Shown: one piece after another, positions 32,674 to 41,057 of the stretch
Position numbering within the stretch: position 1 is the stretch's first letter
How the letters are laid out: every line of letters starts with the position of its first letter
Origin: Deinococcus cellulosilyticus NBRC 106333 = KACC 11606
Lineage (GTDB): Bacteria > Deinococcota > Deinococci > Deinococcales > Deinococcaceae
Reading direction: 5' to 3'
Length of the DNA stretch: 64,000 nucleotides
NCBI RefSeq assembly: GCF_007990775.1
Contig: NZ_BJXB01000023.1
Span: forward strand, 27,266 to 91,265
Position numbers and translations under genes: made by a program
The notes under the pieces: model-generated
The model's input: the letters and a program-made list of their open reading frames with translations, nothing else
What the model was told of the DNA's origin: nothing
The model's database searches: none

Positions 32674-33133
32674 CTCTTACCGCCTTCTTGACGTTTTCCA
32701 TGTCGGATTTATCACATTCTACATCAATTTGATGCTCTGTACCATCAGCTAGAATTTTTGTAAACCTTAATTTAACTTTTTCTATTTTCCCTTTAGAGAT
32801 TTTATTCATAATAAATCCACCAATCGCTCCAACTATAAGATCTTTTATTCCGGTCTGATCATTTAGCCAGAAATCGACAAGAAATGCGAACGATAAGTGC
32901 ATAACATCTCCAGATCTGTGCTCTCTAACACCAGATCTGGGCTTTTTAAAGCCGATCAAATTTTGATTTTCCGCAAAAAAAGGATGTTGAGTTTTTAAAA
33001 ACTTATAGAAATCGAGGTTATCTATAAAATATGATGAGGTTTCTTGAGCATCACTTTTACTCTCATAGCCGATGATAAACACTGGATCTTGCATCTTATT
33101 AATATAGCAAAAAATATCCTCACAACCAATCAT
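32648..33133 (-). CDS. AT-rich accessory protein, partner of the zinc-motif protein
   Basis: A 161-residue protein (MIGCEDIFCYINKMQDPVFI...). The N-terminal half is mixed alpha/beta; one hydrophobic stretch, IKDLIVGAIGGFIMNKIS near residues 103-120, could be a membrane segment or buried helix; the end (LRFTKILADGTEHQIDVECD) is a short beta domain. The ATG lies inside the right half of a 15-bp inverted repeat, which may hide the start site. AT-rich like its partner and inserted between virion genes. I do not recognise the family. Confidence 0.55.
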   Translation of the reverse strand: MIGCEDIFCYINKMQDPVFIIGYESKSDAQETSSYFIDNLDFYKFLKTQHPFFAENQNLIGFKKPRSGVREHRSGDVMHLSFAFLVDFWLNDQTGIKDLIVGAIGGFIMNKISKGKIEKVKLRFTKILADGTEHQIDVECDKSDMENVKKAVRDALSGHDQ

Positions 33134-33178
33134 CAGCTGTCCACCAAAAAGTGATACCGGCTAGACAGCTGATGATTG
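33127..33178. repeat. 15-bp perfect inverted repeat at the cassette border
   Basis: CAATCATCAGCTGTC (33127-33141) and GACAGCTGATGATTG (33164-33178), 22 nt apart. It separates the upstream virion gene from the AT-rich pair and includes the start codon of the latter (33133). It could act as a terminator, a translational block or an insertion border. Confidence 0.65.
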
Positions 33179-33199
33179 TCTTAGACCTGGCTACCTAAA

Positions 33200-33532
33200 C
33201 TACAGATTCGCAAACTGGAAATCTGGGTCCAGCACCCGAACAGGGGCCCCGTCCGGCAAGTGGTCGTCACTGCTGTAAAGCTGGGCACGCTGGGCTCGGT
33301 AAGTGTAGTGGTCAATGGCAGCATTGATCCGCTGGCCTACCTGCGGGTACTGCCGCTCTGCAACCCTCAGCAGGGTGGGGTTGCTGCACTCCCCAAGACC
33401 GGACAGTTCTTCCTGGCTGAAGTGCTGCCGCAACAGGTCTTTCACGGCCCACCACATCCACCCGTATCCCCGGTATGCGGCGGGGTCTTGCTGTAGGATC
33501 TGGGCAATGGCTTGCAGTCTCGGATCAGGCAT
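33200..33532 (-). CDS. Small virion-region protein
   Basis: A 110-residue protein (MPDPRLQAIAQILQQDPAAY...). It is helical and Gln-rich, with a tryptophan cluster RGYGWMWWAVKDLLRQHFSQ near residues 22-41. No family recognised. The ATG at 33532 has AAGAGGT 9 nt upstream and overlaps the last codons of the giant methylase-helicase gene, so its translation follows from that gene. It ends just before the inverted repeat at the border of the AT-rich cassette. Confidence 0.6.
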   Translation of the reverse strand: MPDPRLQAIAQILQQDPAAYRGYGWMWWAVKDLLRQHFSQEELSGLGECSNPTLLRVAERQYPQVGQRINAAIDHYTYRAQRAQLYSSDDHLPDGAPVRVLDPDFQFANL

Positions 33533-36500
33533 GCTGGGCACCTCTTTTCACAAGTAGCACAGTTTTGCGGCCCACACCAGGGCGCCGGGTGACCAGCACG
33601 GCCTTGGCGAAACTGGGGCGTTCGTGGGCCCCATCGTAGTAGTAGTACTTCTCTTCTGCAGGCTCCCAAGAAACAATGCTGGGCAGGGCAGAAACCTTGA
33701 TGTTCCCGCTCAGGCCTGGGCCTGTCACCCAGATGGTGCCGTCATCGTCCACCCGGTTCACCCTGATGCCTTTGGGCTGGCCTTGCTGCAGCACGGTGAG
33801 GTGCATGCCTTGATGCAGGGGTACGGCCTGGGGGGACACAATCACCGGGCCAGCGTAATCCAGCAGTTTGGCGTATGGGGCGAAGTGCTCATTGTTCTTG
33901 AGGTGGTCCCTGAGGGCTTTGAGTTCATGCTCCCGCTGTGCCAGCACACGCCGGTCATTGTCGGTGGGGCCATCTTTGCGGCCCTGGGCTTCCCTGGCCC
34001 GTTTCAGCCAGGCAGTGCGCAAATCCAGGTAATCGGCGTAGGTGCTCATGGCGTTCCTGAGGGCGGCTTTTGCTGCGCCCTGATTGAGTTTTTCCTTCGC
34101 TTCCTTGATTTGCTTGCGGGTCTCTTCAGGGTCGTCGCTGAGGGCAAGGGCAATGTCTTCCAGGTCCAGGCCAGTGGCATTCTCAGCGTGGTCAATGGAG
34201 GAATCCCACACCTGCTGCTGCCAGCCTTTTTTGCCCAACATGGTGGTGTAGGTGAGGCTGTCAAAGGACCCTTTGCCCAACAAGACATGGTTGCGCACCT
34301 GGTCTACCGGGTTGCCCTGGCGCACCCCGCGGCCCAAGCGCTGCCAGTAGGTGCCAGGGTCCCAGGGGGTGTCCATGTGGATCATGTCGGTGGTGCCGTT
34401 TTGCAGGTTGAACCCCTCGCCAATGGTGGGGGTGTTGCCGATGACGATTTTGATTTTGCCATCGTTGTACGCCTGCTCGATTTTTTGCCTGTCAGTGGCC
34501 TTTTTGACCCTCTGGGCTGTGACCACTGCGATTTGATCCCGGGGGATGCCAGCGGCCACAAAGTGGTCCACCAGGCGGTCATAAGCGTCCCCTTCGTTAC
34601 CGTCTTCATCTTCCTGGCTGGCCTGTCCGAGGTCCATGAACACCACAGCCTTCCCGCCTTCTTTGAGGGCATTCTGGGCAAGTTCTGCGGCCTTCTGGAA
34701 GCGGGGGTTGGGCAGGCCTGCAAAGCTGGGGCTGAACAGGGCCGGATCCAGGGTCAACTTGCGCATTTTTGCCATGATTGCAAACAGGTGGTCTTCCCCG
34801 TTGTCCTGAATTTTGGCGTTCCGGGCGGCTTGCCTGAGGTGCTGGTAGGTGTCCCACACCGCAGGGTGCATCTCGAAGTACTGTTCAAAATCCACCCGTT
34901 CAGGCAGTTTGAGCCCAATGCCGTCCTTGGTCACGGCAGTCTGGGCGTCCTCGCGCACCATGTAACGACCCATCACGTCCCTCAGCTCCCCAAGGTTCTG
35001 GAAACCCACAACCGCCGGGCTGGAGCTCACGCTGCCGTCTTTGGTGGGCACAATGATGCCCTGGATGTCACAGTAACGGTTGATGAAATCGTCCACCCCG
35101 GGCACCCCGTTGGCTTCCAGGTGGTCGGTGACAAGGGTAAGCATGTTGTAAATCTCCAGGGGGCTGTTCTTGGTGGGGGTGGCGGTGAGCACGTAAGTGC
35201 CGCGGCCTCCGGTCATGCTGCGAACATGCCGCATTTTGTGGTGGAAATCCATTGCTCTGTTGGATTCGGCCCCTGCCCCCATGAACTTGGGGGTCTCTCC
35301 AAACACCGCTGGAGCTGCATAGAGGTTCTTGTAGCAGTTGTGCACCAGGATGCCTTCAGCAAAATAGTTGTGATGAACGGCTACTTCGAGGTTGTAGACC
35401 ACACCGCCTGGGCACAGGCCTCCGTATTCTCCAGAATCTCCTGGTTGGAGAACCTGAACACTTTCCACCCAAGCGACTCCAAGAACTTTTGTTTCTTCTG
35501 GTCTTGGGCCTTTCGGGTAAGGGATGAGTGCGATGGGCCGTCGCACTCTACGGCAATCTTCAGGTCCGGCCACGCCAGATCCACCTTGTAGTTGGTGGGG
35601 TAACCACTGCCCCTGGGTTGCAACGTCCGAATGGGGTGCTCCGGTATCCACTCCAGTTGTGTCACCCGCCAAAGTTCCACCCACAAGGCGGATTGTGCGT
35701 CTGTCAGCCCCTGACCGTTCCCCCCACGGCGCACAGGGCGAATTCCCCTCTCGCGCATGGTTTTCTGCATTTTCTCCCGGACTTCGGGGGTCAAGGCGAG
35801 CAACCGCATTCGGGCCATCTGCTCTCGCAGTTCTTCGGTGCGGCGTGCATTGGCCTGCTGGATGCTGCTGCGAAACTTGCTGTTGTGCTGGTGCGCATGC
35901 CTGGCCCGGCAGGACTTGCTGCAAAAGAACACCACTTCGTTGTGTTTGCGGCGCTTCCAATCCTGCACTTTGTTGAGTTGAAACGGCTTCTGGCAGTGCT
36001 GGCAAGGCAAAGTCGGAGCGGGTGCTGCGGGAGGCAGGTGTTTCTTTCTCGACACAATTGAATCTACCAGAGTGGATTCCCGTGGGGGTGCGGTAAACCT
36101 TGTCCCCTTTGAGCAAGTCACGGGCAAACACATAACCATCCTGGGTGAAAAAAGGGTGGCTGCCTGTGCAGACCAGCTCTTGCCCGTCATGCAGTTTCAC
36201 CCGAAACAGGTCCACGGGTGTGCGGACCTGCACGTTGAGCACTTCAGACCACTCCACCTGCCCTGTCGCATGGTTGAATGCTTGTACCCGGTCTCCAGGT
36301 TTGAAGGTTTCGATGGGTCGGCCATCCACCAGTGTGCCAGCGGGAAAACAGTGGCCTTCATCGGCAATCACACAGTCGATGCCAAGGTCTTCAAAGGCAA
36401 TGTCTGCAGGACCGGCACTTTTCACTTTTGCCAGCTGGTCGGCGTAAAACTTCTCTTTTTCAGCTTCGGTTTGACGTTCGGTTTTGGGTTTCTTGCCGAA

Positions 36501-39500
36501 CCTCCAGGCCCCTTTCAAGCCCAAGAGGCGCTGCGCCTGATAATCGGTCTGAATCAGCTCCATCCGGCGCTCACGCCTCAGGGGGATGTCCTCAAAAGTC
36601 TCCCGGGACATGATGACCAGATCCCACGATTCTGCGGACAGCTGGGCGAGTTTTGCTTTGCGGGTGGCGGCGTTGTCTTCCACCCACTTGCCGTTTTTCT
36701 GGGTGAGGCCAATCACCATCACCTTTTTGCCTTCCAGGGCTTTTTCGGCGTTCACAATCCAGTTGCCAAGCAGGGACTTGGGCGACACAACCACAGGCTT
36801 TTTCACCCCTTGTTGTTTCAGCTGGGTGGCAAGGGCCAGGCCGGTGTAGGTCTTCCCGAGGCCCACATCGAGGGCAACCACACCGGATCCAAGTCGTGCC
36901 ATGCGTCGCACAGTGTTGTTCTGGTAGGGGTGCAGCTCTGGGCCTGTCCAGCCGGACAGCTCCAGGGGGGTGTAGTTGTCTGCGGGGGCAACATACGAGT
37001 TCAACACCCGGTTGTAGGCGTTTTCCACGGTTTCGCAATGGTCGGAGGCCAAAAGCCACTGTTTGAAACCCTTGGCGACACTTTCCTCATAGGCCCGGGC
37101 TGCATCAATGTTGGCTTTCCGGGCGGCCTGGTACTCCTCGCGGGTCAACTTGCTGGCATCGGACACCTGATCCACACGGGTTTTGTTGTTCAGGTACTGC
37201 ACCAGTTCATCAATGCGGGTTTTGTTGATGCGCTGGGCCGTCATGCGCCCGTCATACGTGACGGTGGCAAGCGGATCAATTTCCACGGTGTACAGGCCAT
37301 TTTTACGTAGCAGCTGCAAAATGGGCTTTTTCACCCGGCTTTTCAGTTCAGGGTCCCACGTATGGTAGTAGCTGCTGGCGGTGTCGTTCAGCCATTCTTC
37401 AAGCACATGGATGGGGATGAATTTGTCCCTGGGGGTGTAATCAATGTCATGCAGGCTCTTGGGGGGTTTGAGTCCAGCAAACGTCTGCTTCTGGTGCTGC
37501 AGTTTGGCGGCATAACGCCTGTCGTGGGTGCGCTGCAGCAGGGCGTCAATGGCTTCTTGCGCGTCATACACATCCCCGTGGTAGTAATCCCTCGACAGCT
37601 GCCATTTGGTGCCGTTCCAGCAGTACTGGTCGTTTGCCAGCAGCAGGTTTTCCACTTCATGCGGGTGGGCTTCGTGCAGGCGGGTGACATCCTCCACGGT
37701 GAAAGCGCCCCGGGCCCCGAGGTACTGGATCATTTCAGGCAAGGTGCCTCCTGTGGGGGCGTCCAGGTGGGTGGTTTTTTGGGCCATTCTGAGGTCCTCA
37801 GACAGTTCACCATCCTTGAAGCTGCTCAACAGGTGGTGCAGGTAGGGCATGCGCACTGCAGCACGCTCAATGTCTTTCAGCTGGCCGGCATTCTTGGCAA
37901 AGAAGGCCTGCACCTCTTCGGCCAGGCGTTCCCGCCTTGCTTCAGCGTTTTCCAGCCGGCCAGCAGCAATGTCACCCCGGTAGGCTTCCAGGGCCCGGGC
38001 CAGAGGCTTGGCGGTCTTCACAAAGTCCTCTTCAATGGCATGCCAGCGGTGGTTGCGCATCACGTACTCCCCGTCTGGGCTGACGGTGCCTTCTGGGATG
38101 GGGAAACTGCGTTTGTTGGCCTGCAGCTTGGCCCCATTGAGGTCTGCTTCCTGGTGGCCCGCGGCCAGCAGTTTTTCTTTCAGCTGCCGGAAGGAAACGG
38201 GACCTTCGGGTTGCTCGTCTGCAGGCATGGTGGCCAGTCGGGTGAGGCTGGCTTCATCCAACTCCCCTTCCACTGCAGCTTGACCCCACCTGCCGCTGGA
38301 CACGTTGCGGCCCAAAGCATGGTCTGGGTGAAAGCCGTCCTGGTAGTCGGTGACGTTGCCTTCTTCGTCTTTCTGGGCAATGGAGAAGTAATGGCCGCTC
38401 ATCACGTCTTCGCGGTACACGCCGGCATCGTGCAGGACTTCTTCACCGTACTGGGACACCAGGTAATCCAGGGCCCCTCCCACTTCGGTGGGTCGTTTCC
38501 TGAGCAGCAAAATGTCTGGGGTGACAAGGCTGTTGCTGTCCTCAAAGGTGCTCACCGGTGCTCGGATGGCCGTCACCAGTTCCGCACGGGCCAGCATCCG
38601 GGCCCGGAATTGACGGGCTGAGGGGGTGCTGTTTTGCATCACCCCGAAATTGACCAGCACTGCAACCAGGCCGCCATCTTTCACCCGGTCCAGGGCGGAA
38701 TCAATGAAGTAATGCTCTGCGGCTTTGATCTCATGTTTGTCCAGGTCACGGGTGCTGCCCCGAATGCCATACGGGGGGTTGCCGATCACTGCGTCATACA
38801 GCTCGTCATCACTGGTGGTGTTGTACTGCTCAAAAGGCATGTTGTGGATGGGCACATCTGGGTGCAGCAAACTGGTCACGCTGGTGGTGTCGCTGTTGTA
38901 CTCCACCCCGGTCATTTGCACGGTGCCTGGCGCGGTCTCTGCGAACACGCCTCCACCAATGGATGGCTCCAGCACCCGTCCACCTTTGAAGCCATGCTGG
39001 TGCAGCAGGGCCCACATGCTTGCGGCCAGCTTGGTGGGGGTGTAGTAAGCATTCAAGTCACCAGACACCCCGCCTTCACCGGTGAATTTGGCAAGCACTT
39101 CCCGCTGTTCCGGGGTGGGTTTTTTGCCACTGGCATGCAGGTGCTCGGCCAGCTTCAAGGCTTCGGTGTTGGCCTGCAGACGCTCTTGCCGGGTGCTCCG
39201 GGCCAGCAAGTCAAAGCCATACTTCGGCAGATTTTGCAGCACTTGGTCAAAAGGTTTGGTGTAATCCAGCTTCTGGCGCTTCTTCTTCACCACAAGCTTG
39301 GTTTTGGCTGAGGATGCAGGTTTCTGGGCTGGGGTGTTGACCCCCATGTACCCTTGCACCTTCTTCTCAATTTTCTGGCGGGTGGCTTCATCCAGGGTGC
39401 TGGCCTCTGGTTGCTCCCCTCGGATCAGGGCTTGCGCGTAAGCTTTTTTCTTGGGGTCCAGCAACCTGTTCACGTAATCCTGAACAGCCTGAGGAACTTC

Positions 39501-40607
39501 AGCAATCTGCTGCACTGGGGTTTCTTGCACCGGCTCTTGCACCACAGGCTGCTCTGCAACAGGGGTTTTCTCCACAGGCTCTGCAATAGGGGTGGACAGT
39601 GGCGCAGAAGTAGGTGCTGTGGGAATTGGTTCCTGGGGTTCAGGCAGGTTCACCCCGAGTTCCTGGGCGATCTCCTGGAACATGGCAAAGTTGGTGTGCT
39701 TGTCCAGCAGGGCATTGCGGGTCTTGTTGTAGGCGGTTTTGCAGACCTGCCACAGGTGACTGCTGGCCGCTGCCGGGTCTCCGCCAGAACGTTGCAGGGC
39801 CTGCTGCACCAGTTCACGTTGCAGCTGCTTCAACCGTCTTTCTGCAGGGGTTTCTGCATCAATGTCGTCGAGGTTCAGTTGCTTGACATGGTTTTTGGCG
39901 AAGTGCTGCCGGGCCTCGATGTAGGCATCTGCATCCTGGGCAAGTTGCTGGGCTGGATCCGGCTGGGCTGGAGGTTGAGGGGCTGCCGGCTGGGGTGGGA
40001 CCGGCTGCCTGAACATGTTTTGGGAATCCGCAATCAGCCGGATTTTGTCGGGGTGAACCCGCTGGCCTCCCACCCGGAAATCAAAGCCGCTGCCTTTCAC
40101 GGGGCCCCGCACCAGACCTTTGGGCTTCAGATACAGGGTGACGTTCTCTCCCCTGCTGGCATAATGCTGCAGGTCCGCAAAGGAGTACTTGTGCTCCGGC
40201 ATCTGCGGCTCGATGGGCTGCACCGGTGCTGGAGGTGGGGTGGGGACCCGGAAGTCAAACCCGAACAGGCCACCATCCTCAGGGGGTGCGGCAACCGGTT
40301 TCCTGCTGGCCTTGGGTTTCTCAGGCCTGGGCGCTTTCGGTTTTGGGGTTTCTTCTTGTTGCAGGAAGGAAAAAAGCGGCGCTGGCTGGCTTTTGTTGGG
40401 GTCCACATACACCGTCTGGGTGAACGCATGGCCGGCCCGGACCACCACCCGGGTTTCTTTCCTCAGGTGGCTGGTGTCCCGTTTCTTGCGGGGCTTTTTC
40501 TCTGGGGTTTTCACCTTCTGGAGTTTGGGCTTCACATGGTCGAACAGCCCAAACTGGTCCCCTTTTGCCAGCAGGGTGGCACTGAGCAAGAGCAAACGGG
40601 TCCTCAT
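33525..40607 (-). CDS. Giant DarB-like N6-adenine methylase / SNF2 helicase, intein-containing
   Basis: A 2360-codon gene. Residues 1-480 are Pro/Gln-rich with a small beta domain. Residues about 510-720 form an N6-adenine methyltransferase: RVLEPSIGGGVFAETAPG (SAM site) and NPPY at 610-613. Residues about 1220-1420 hold the first SNF2/SF2 ATPase half: VALDVGLGKTYTGLALA (Walker A near 1250), VVSPKSLLGNW, and the DEGH box at 1416-1419. A 338-residue intein follows immediately, then the second half with GEGFNLQNGTTDMIHMDTPW and WQRLGRGVRQG (motifs V-VI, about 2055-2105). The methylase-helicase fusion resembles P1 DarB, an internal head protein that shields incoming DNA from type I restriction. 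It is co-transcribed with small genes on either side, within the late cluster. Confidence 0.8.
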   Translation of the reverse strand: MRTRLLLLSATLLAKGDQFGLFDHVKPKLQKVKTPEKKPRKKRDTSHLRKETRVVVRAGHAFTQTVYVDPNKSQPAPLFSFLQQEETPKPKAPRPEKPKASRKPVAAPPEDGGLFGFDFRVPTPPPAPVQPIEPQMPEHKYSFADLQHYASRGENVTLYLKPKGLVRGPVKGSGFDFRVGGQRVHPDKIRLIADSQNMFRQPVPPQPAAPQPPAQPDPAQQLAQDADAYIEARQHFAKNHVKQLNLDDIDAETPAERRLKQLQRELVQQALQRSGGDPAAASSHLWQVCKTAYNKTRNALLDKHTNFAMFQEIAQELGVNLPEPQEPIPTAPTSAPLSTPIAEPVEKTPVAEQPVVQEPVQETPVQQIAEVPQAVQDYVNRLLDPKKKAYAQALIRGEQPEASTLDEATRQKIEKKVQGYMGVNTPAQKPASSAKTKLVVKKKRQKLDYTKPFDQVLQNLPKYGFDLLARSTRQERLQANTEALKLAEHLHASGKKPTPEQREVLAKFTGEGGVSGDLNAYYTPTKLAASMWALLHQHGFKGGRVLEPSIGGGVFAETAPGTVQMTGVEYNSDTTSVTSLLHPDVPIHNMPFEQYNTTSDDELYDAVIGNPPYGIRGSTRDLDKHEIKAAEHYFIDSALDRVKDGGLVAVLVNFGVMQNSTPSARQFRARMLARAELVTAIRAPVSTFEDSNSLVTPDILLLRKRPTEVGGALDYLVSQYGEEVLHDAGVYREDVMSGHYFSIAQKDEEGNVTDYQDGFHPDHALGRNVSSGRWGQAAVEGELDEASLTRLATMPADEQPEGPVSFRQLKEKLLAAGHQEADLNGAKLQANKRSFPIPEGTVSPDGEYVMRNHRWHAIEEDFVKTAKPLARALEAYRGDIAAGRLENAEARRERLAEEVQAFFAKNAGQLKDIERAAVRMPYLHHLLSSFKDGELSEDLRMAQKTTHLDAPTGGTLPEMIQYLGARGAFTVEDVTRLHEAHPHEVENLLLANDQYCWNGTKWQLSRDYYHGDVYDAQEAIDALLQRTHDRRYAAKLQHQKQTFAGLKPPKSLHDIDYTPRDKFIPIHVLEEWLNDTASSYYHTWDPELKSRVKKPILQLLRKNGLYTVEIDPLATVTYDGRMTAQRINKTRIDELVQYLNNKTRVDQVSDASKLTREEYQAARKANIDAARAYEESVAKGFKQWLLASDHCETVENAYNRVLNSYVAPADNYTPLELSGWTGPELHPYQNNTVRRMARLGSGVVALDVGLGKTYTGLALATQLKQQGVKKPVVVSPKSLLGNWIVNAEKALEGKKVMVIGLTQKNGKWVEDNAATRKAKLAQLSAESWDLVIMSRETFEDIPLRRERRMELIQTDYQAQRLLGLKGAWRFGKKPKTERQTEAEKEKFYADQLAKVKSAGPADIAFEDLGIDCVIADEGHCFPAGTLVDGRPIETFKPGDRVQAFNHATGQVEWSEVLNVQVRTPVDLFRVKLHDGQELVCTGSHPFFTQDGYVFARDLLKGDKVYRTPTGIHSGRFNCVEKETPASRSTRSDFALPALPEAVSTQQSAGLEAPQTQRSGVLLQQVLPGQACAPAQQQVSQQHPAGQCTPHRRTARADGPNAVARLDPRSPGENAENHAREGNSPCAPWGERSGADRRTIRLVGGTLAGDTTGVDTGAPHSDVATQGQWLPHQLQGGSGVAGPEDCRRVRRPIALIPYPKGPRPEETKVLGVAWVESVQVLQPGDSGEYGGLCPGGVVYNLEVAVHHNYFAEGILVHNCYKNLYAAPAVFGETPKFMGAGAESNRAMDFHHKMRHVRSMTGGRGTYVLTATPTKNSPLEIYNMLTLVTDHLEANGVPGVDDFINRYCDIQGIIVPTKDGSVSSSPAVVGFQNLGELRDVMGRYMVREDAQTAVTKDGIGLKLPERVDFEQYFEMHPAVWDTYQHLRQAARNAKIQDNGEDHLFAIMAKMRKLTLDPALFSPSFAGLPNPRFQKAAELAQNALKEGGKAVVFMDLGQASQEDEDGNEGDAYDRLVDHFVAAGIPRDQIAVVTAQRVKKATDRQKIEQAYNDGKIKIVIGNTPTIGEGFNLQNGTTDMIHMDTPWDPGTYWQRLGRGVRQGNPVDQVRNHVLLGKGSFDSLTYTTMLGKKGWQQQVWDSSIDHAENATGLDLEDIALALSDDPEETRKQIKEAKEKLNQGAAKAALRNAMSTYADYLDLRTAWLKRAREAQGRKDGPTDNDRRVLAQREHELKALRDHLKNNEHFAPYAKLLDYAGPVIVSPQAVPLHQGMHLTVLQQGQPKGIRVNRVDDDGTIWVTGPGLSGNIKVSALPSIVSWEPAEEKYYYYDGAHERPSFAKAVLVTRRPGVGRKTVLLVKRGAQHA
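35337..36350 (-). other. Intein in the DEGH box of the giant helicase
   Basis: A 338-residue protein-splicing element, residues 1420-1757 of the precursor. It begins with Cys1 in CFPAGTLVDGRPIETFKPGD (block A), has block B CTGSHPFFTQDGYVFARDLL, and ends with NLEVAVHHNYFAEGILVHN (blocks F and G) followed by Cys+1. Excision rejoins DEGH to CYKNLYAAP. Insertion into a conserved ATPase motif is typical for inteins. The region between blocks B and F is a low-complexity, out-of-frame-looking linker in this frame, while the +1 frame encodes a homing endonuclease. Confidence 0.85.
35381..36133 (-). CDS. Homing endonuclease (EDxHD/DUF559-like) encoded in the +1 frame inside the intein
   Basis: A complete frame lying wholly inside the intein but shifted by one base. 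Recognisable protein starts near 36055 (VSRKKHLPPAAPAPTLPCQH). It has a zinc-binding pair, CQHC, and later FFCSKSCRARHAHQH; a helical DNA-binding stretch; and a C-terminal Vsr/DUF559-like nuclease, YKVDLAWPDLKIAVECDGPS-H with the E-x-D-x3-H motif, then DQKKQKFLESLGWKVFRFSN. This is the architecture of EDxHD homing enzymes such as I-Bth0305I. Start candidates: ATG 36133 (AGGA 7 nt upstream) or GTG 36055. It should cut intein-free helicase genes and spread the intein. Overlap with the splicing frame is the unusual point; two compensating sequence errors are the alternative. Confidence 0.75.
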   Translation of the reverse strand: MCLPVTCSKGTRFTAPPRESTLVDSIVSRKKHLPPAAPAPTLPCQHCQKPFQLNKVQDWKRRKHNEVVFFCSKSCRARHAHQHNSKFRSSIQQANARRTEELREQMARMRLLALTPEVREKMQKTMRERGIRPVRRGGNGQGLTDAQSALWVELWRVTQLEWIPEHPIRTLQPRGSGYPTNYKVDLAWPDLKIAVECDGPSHSSLTRKAQDQKKQKFLESLGWKVFRFSNQEILENTEACAQAVWSTTSK

Positions 40608-40846
40608 TGCACTGCTCCAAGGGCTTGCAGCTGGCGGTGGTGGCCGGCGTGCTCAAGGTAGGCGTCCTCCAGGGGGCTGCCGCGGAAGTCGGTGATGTGC
40701 TGGGCCAGGCGCTGGGCCTGCAGCTGGTGGTGAGCACCCAAAGCCTGGCAGGTGTGGCCGAGGCGGTGTTCTTCTGCTCTGGTTTCGCCAATCGCATGCA
40801 GCAAGTTTGCACATTCGTTTTTGGCCTTCTGGATAGCATCTTCCAT
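40604..40846 (-). CDS. Small protein coupled to the giant methylase-helicase
   Basis: An 80-residue helical protein (MEDAIQKAKNECANLLHAIG...), His- and Gln-rich in its second half. Its TGA overlaps the ATG of the giant gene (ATGA). I chose the ATG at 40846 because a TCTTACGG element lies 23 nt upstream; a longer frame from 40900 would include that element. No family is recognised. It may be a partner or assembly factor of the giant protein. Confidence 0.55.
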   Translation of the reverse strand: MEDAIQKAKNECANLLHAIGETRAEEHRLGHTCQALGAHHQLQAQRLAQHITDFRGSPLEDAYLEHAGHHRQLQALGAVQ

Positions 40847-40869
40847 GACACCGAGGGTATGTGTCTGGG

Positions 40870-40877
40870 CCGTAAGA
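40870..40877 (-). promoter_or_regulatory. Late element TCTTACGG of the giant methylase-helicase operon
   Basis: Ends 23 nt before the ATG at 40846. Confidence 0.55.
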
Positions 40878-40973
40878 AGGCAGTCCCCGGGTGGTATCAT
40901 TGCTGGGTTGCTGGAGACGTATCACAGAGGAACCTTACGCTGAACAATTACATGCCAAATCACCAATGGTAAT

Positions 40974-41036
40974 GATGATTGCGCAATGGACGTTCACACC
41001 CATTCTCCGGGTACTATTTATCCACTCGCAATCATC
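40974..41036. repeat. 10-bp perfect inverted repeat beside the TIR island
   Basis: GATGATTGCG (40974-40983) and CGCAATCATC (41027-41036), 43 nt apart. It lies between the late operon head and the AT-rich island and shares the core GATGATTG with the repeat at 33127-33178. Confidence 0.5.
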
Positions 41037-41057
41037 AAGGCTTGCCAAATGGCAAAA

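Noticed and set aside
33624..35591. Long + strand open frame (655 codons) opposite the giant methylase-helicase, and similar long frames opposite most GC-rich virion genes
   Set aside because: They mirror well-supported genes, have no ribosome-binding sites, show repetitive His/Gly/Val/Gln composition typical of antisense translation of GC-rich genes, and carry no recognisable motifs.
35381..36350. Programmed frameshift producing an intein-endonuclease fusion
   Set aside because: A +1 shift into the nuclease frame would end at its stop codon before blocks F and G, so no splicing could follow; an independent start is simpler, although sequence errors remain possible.
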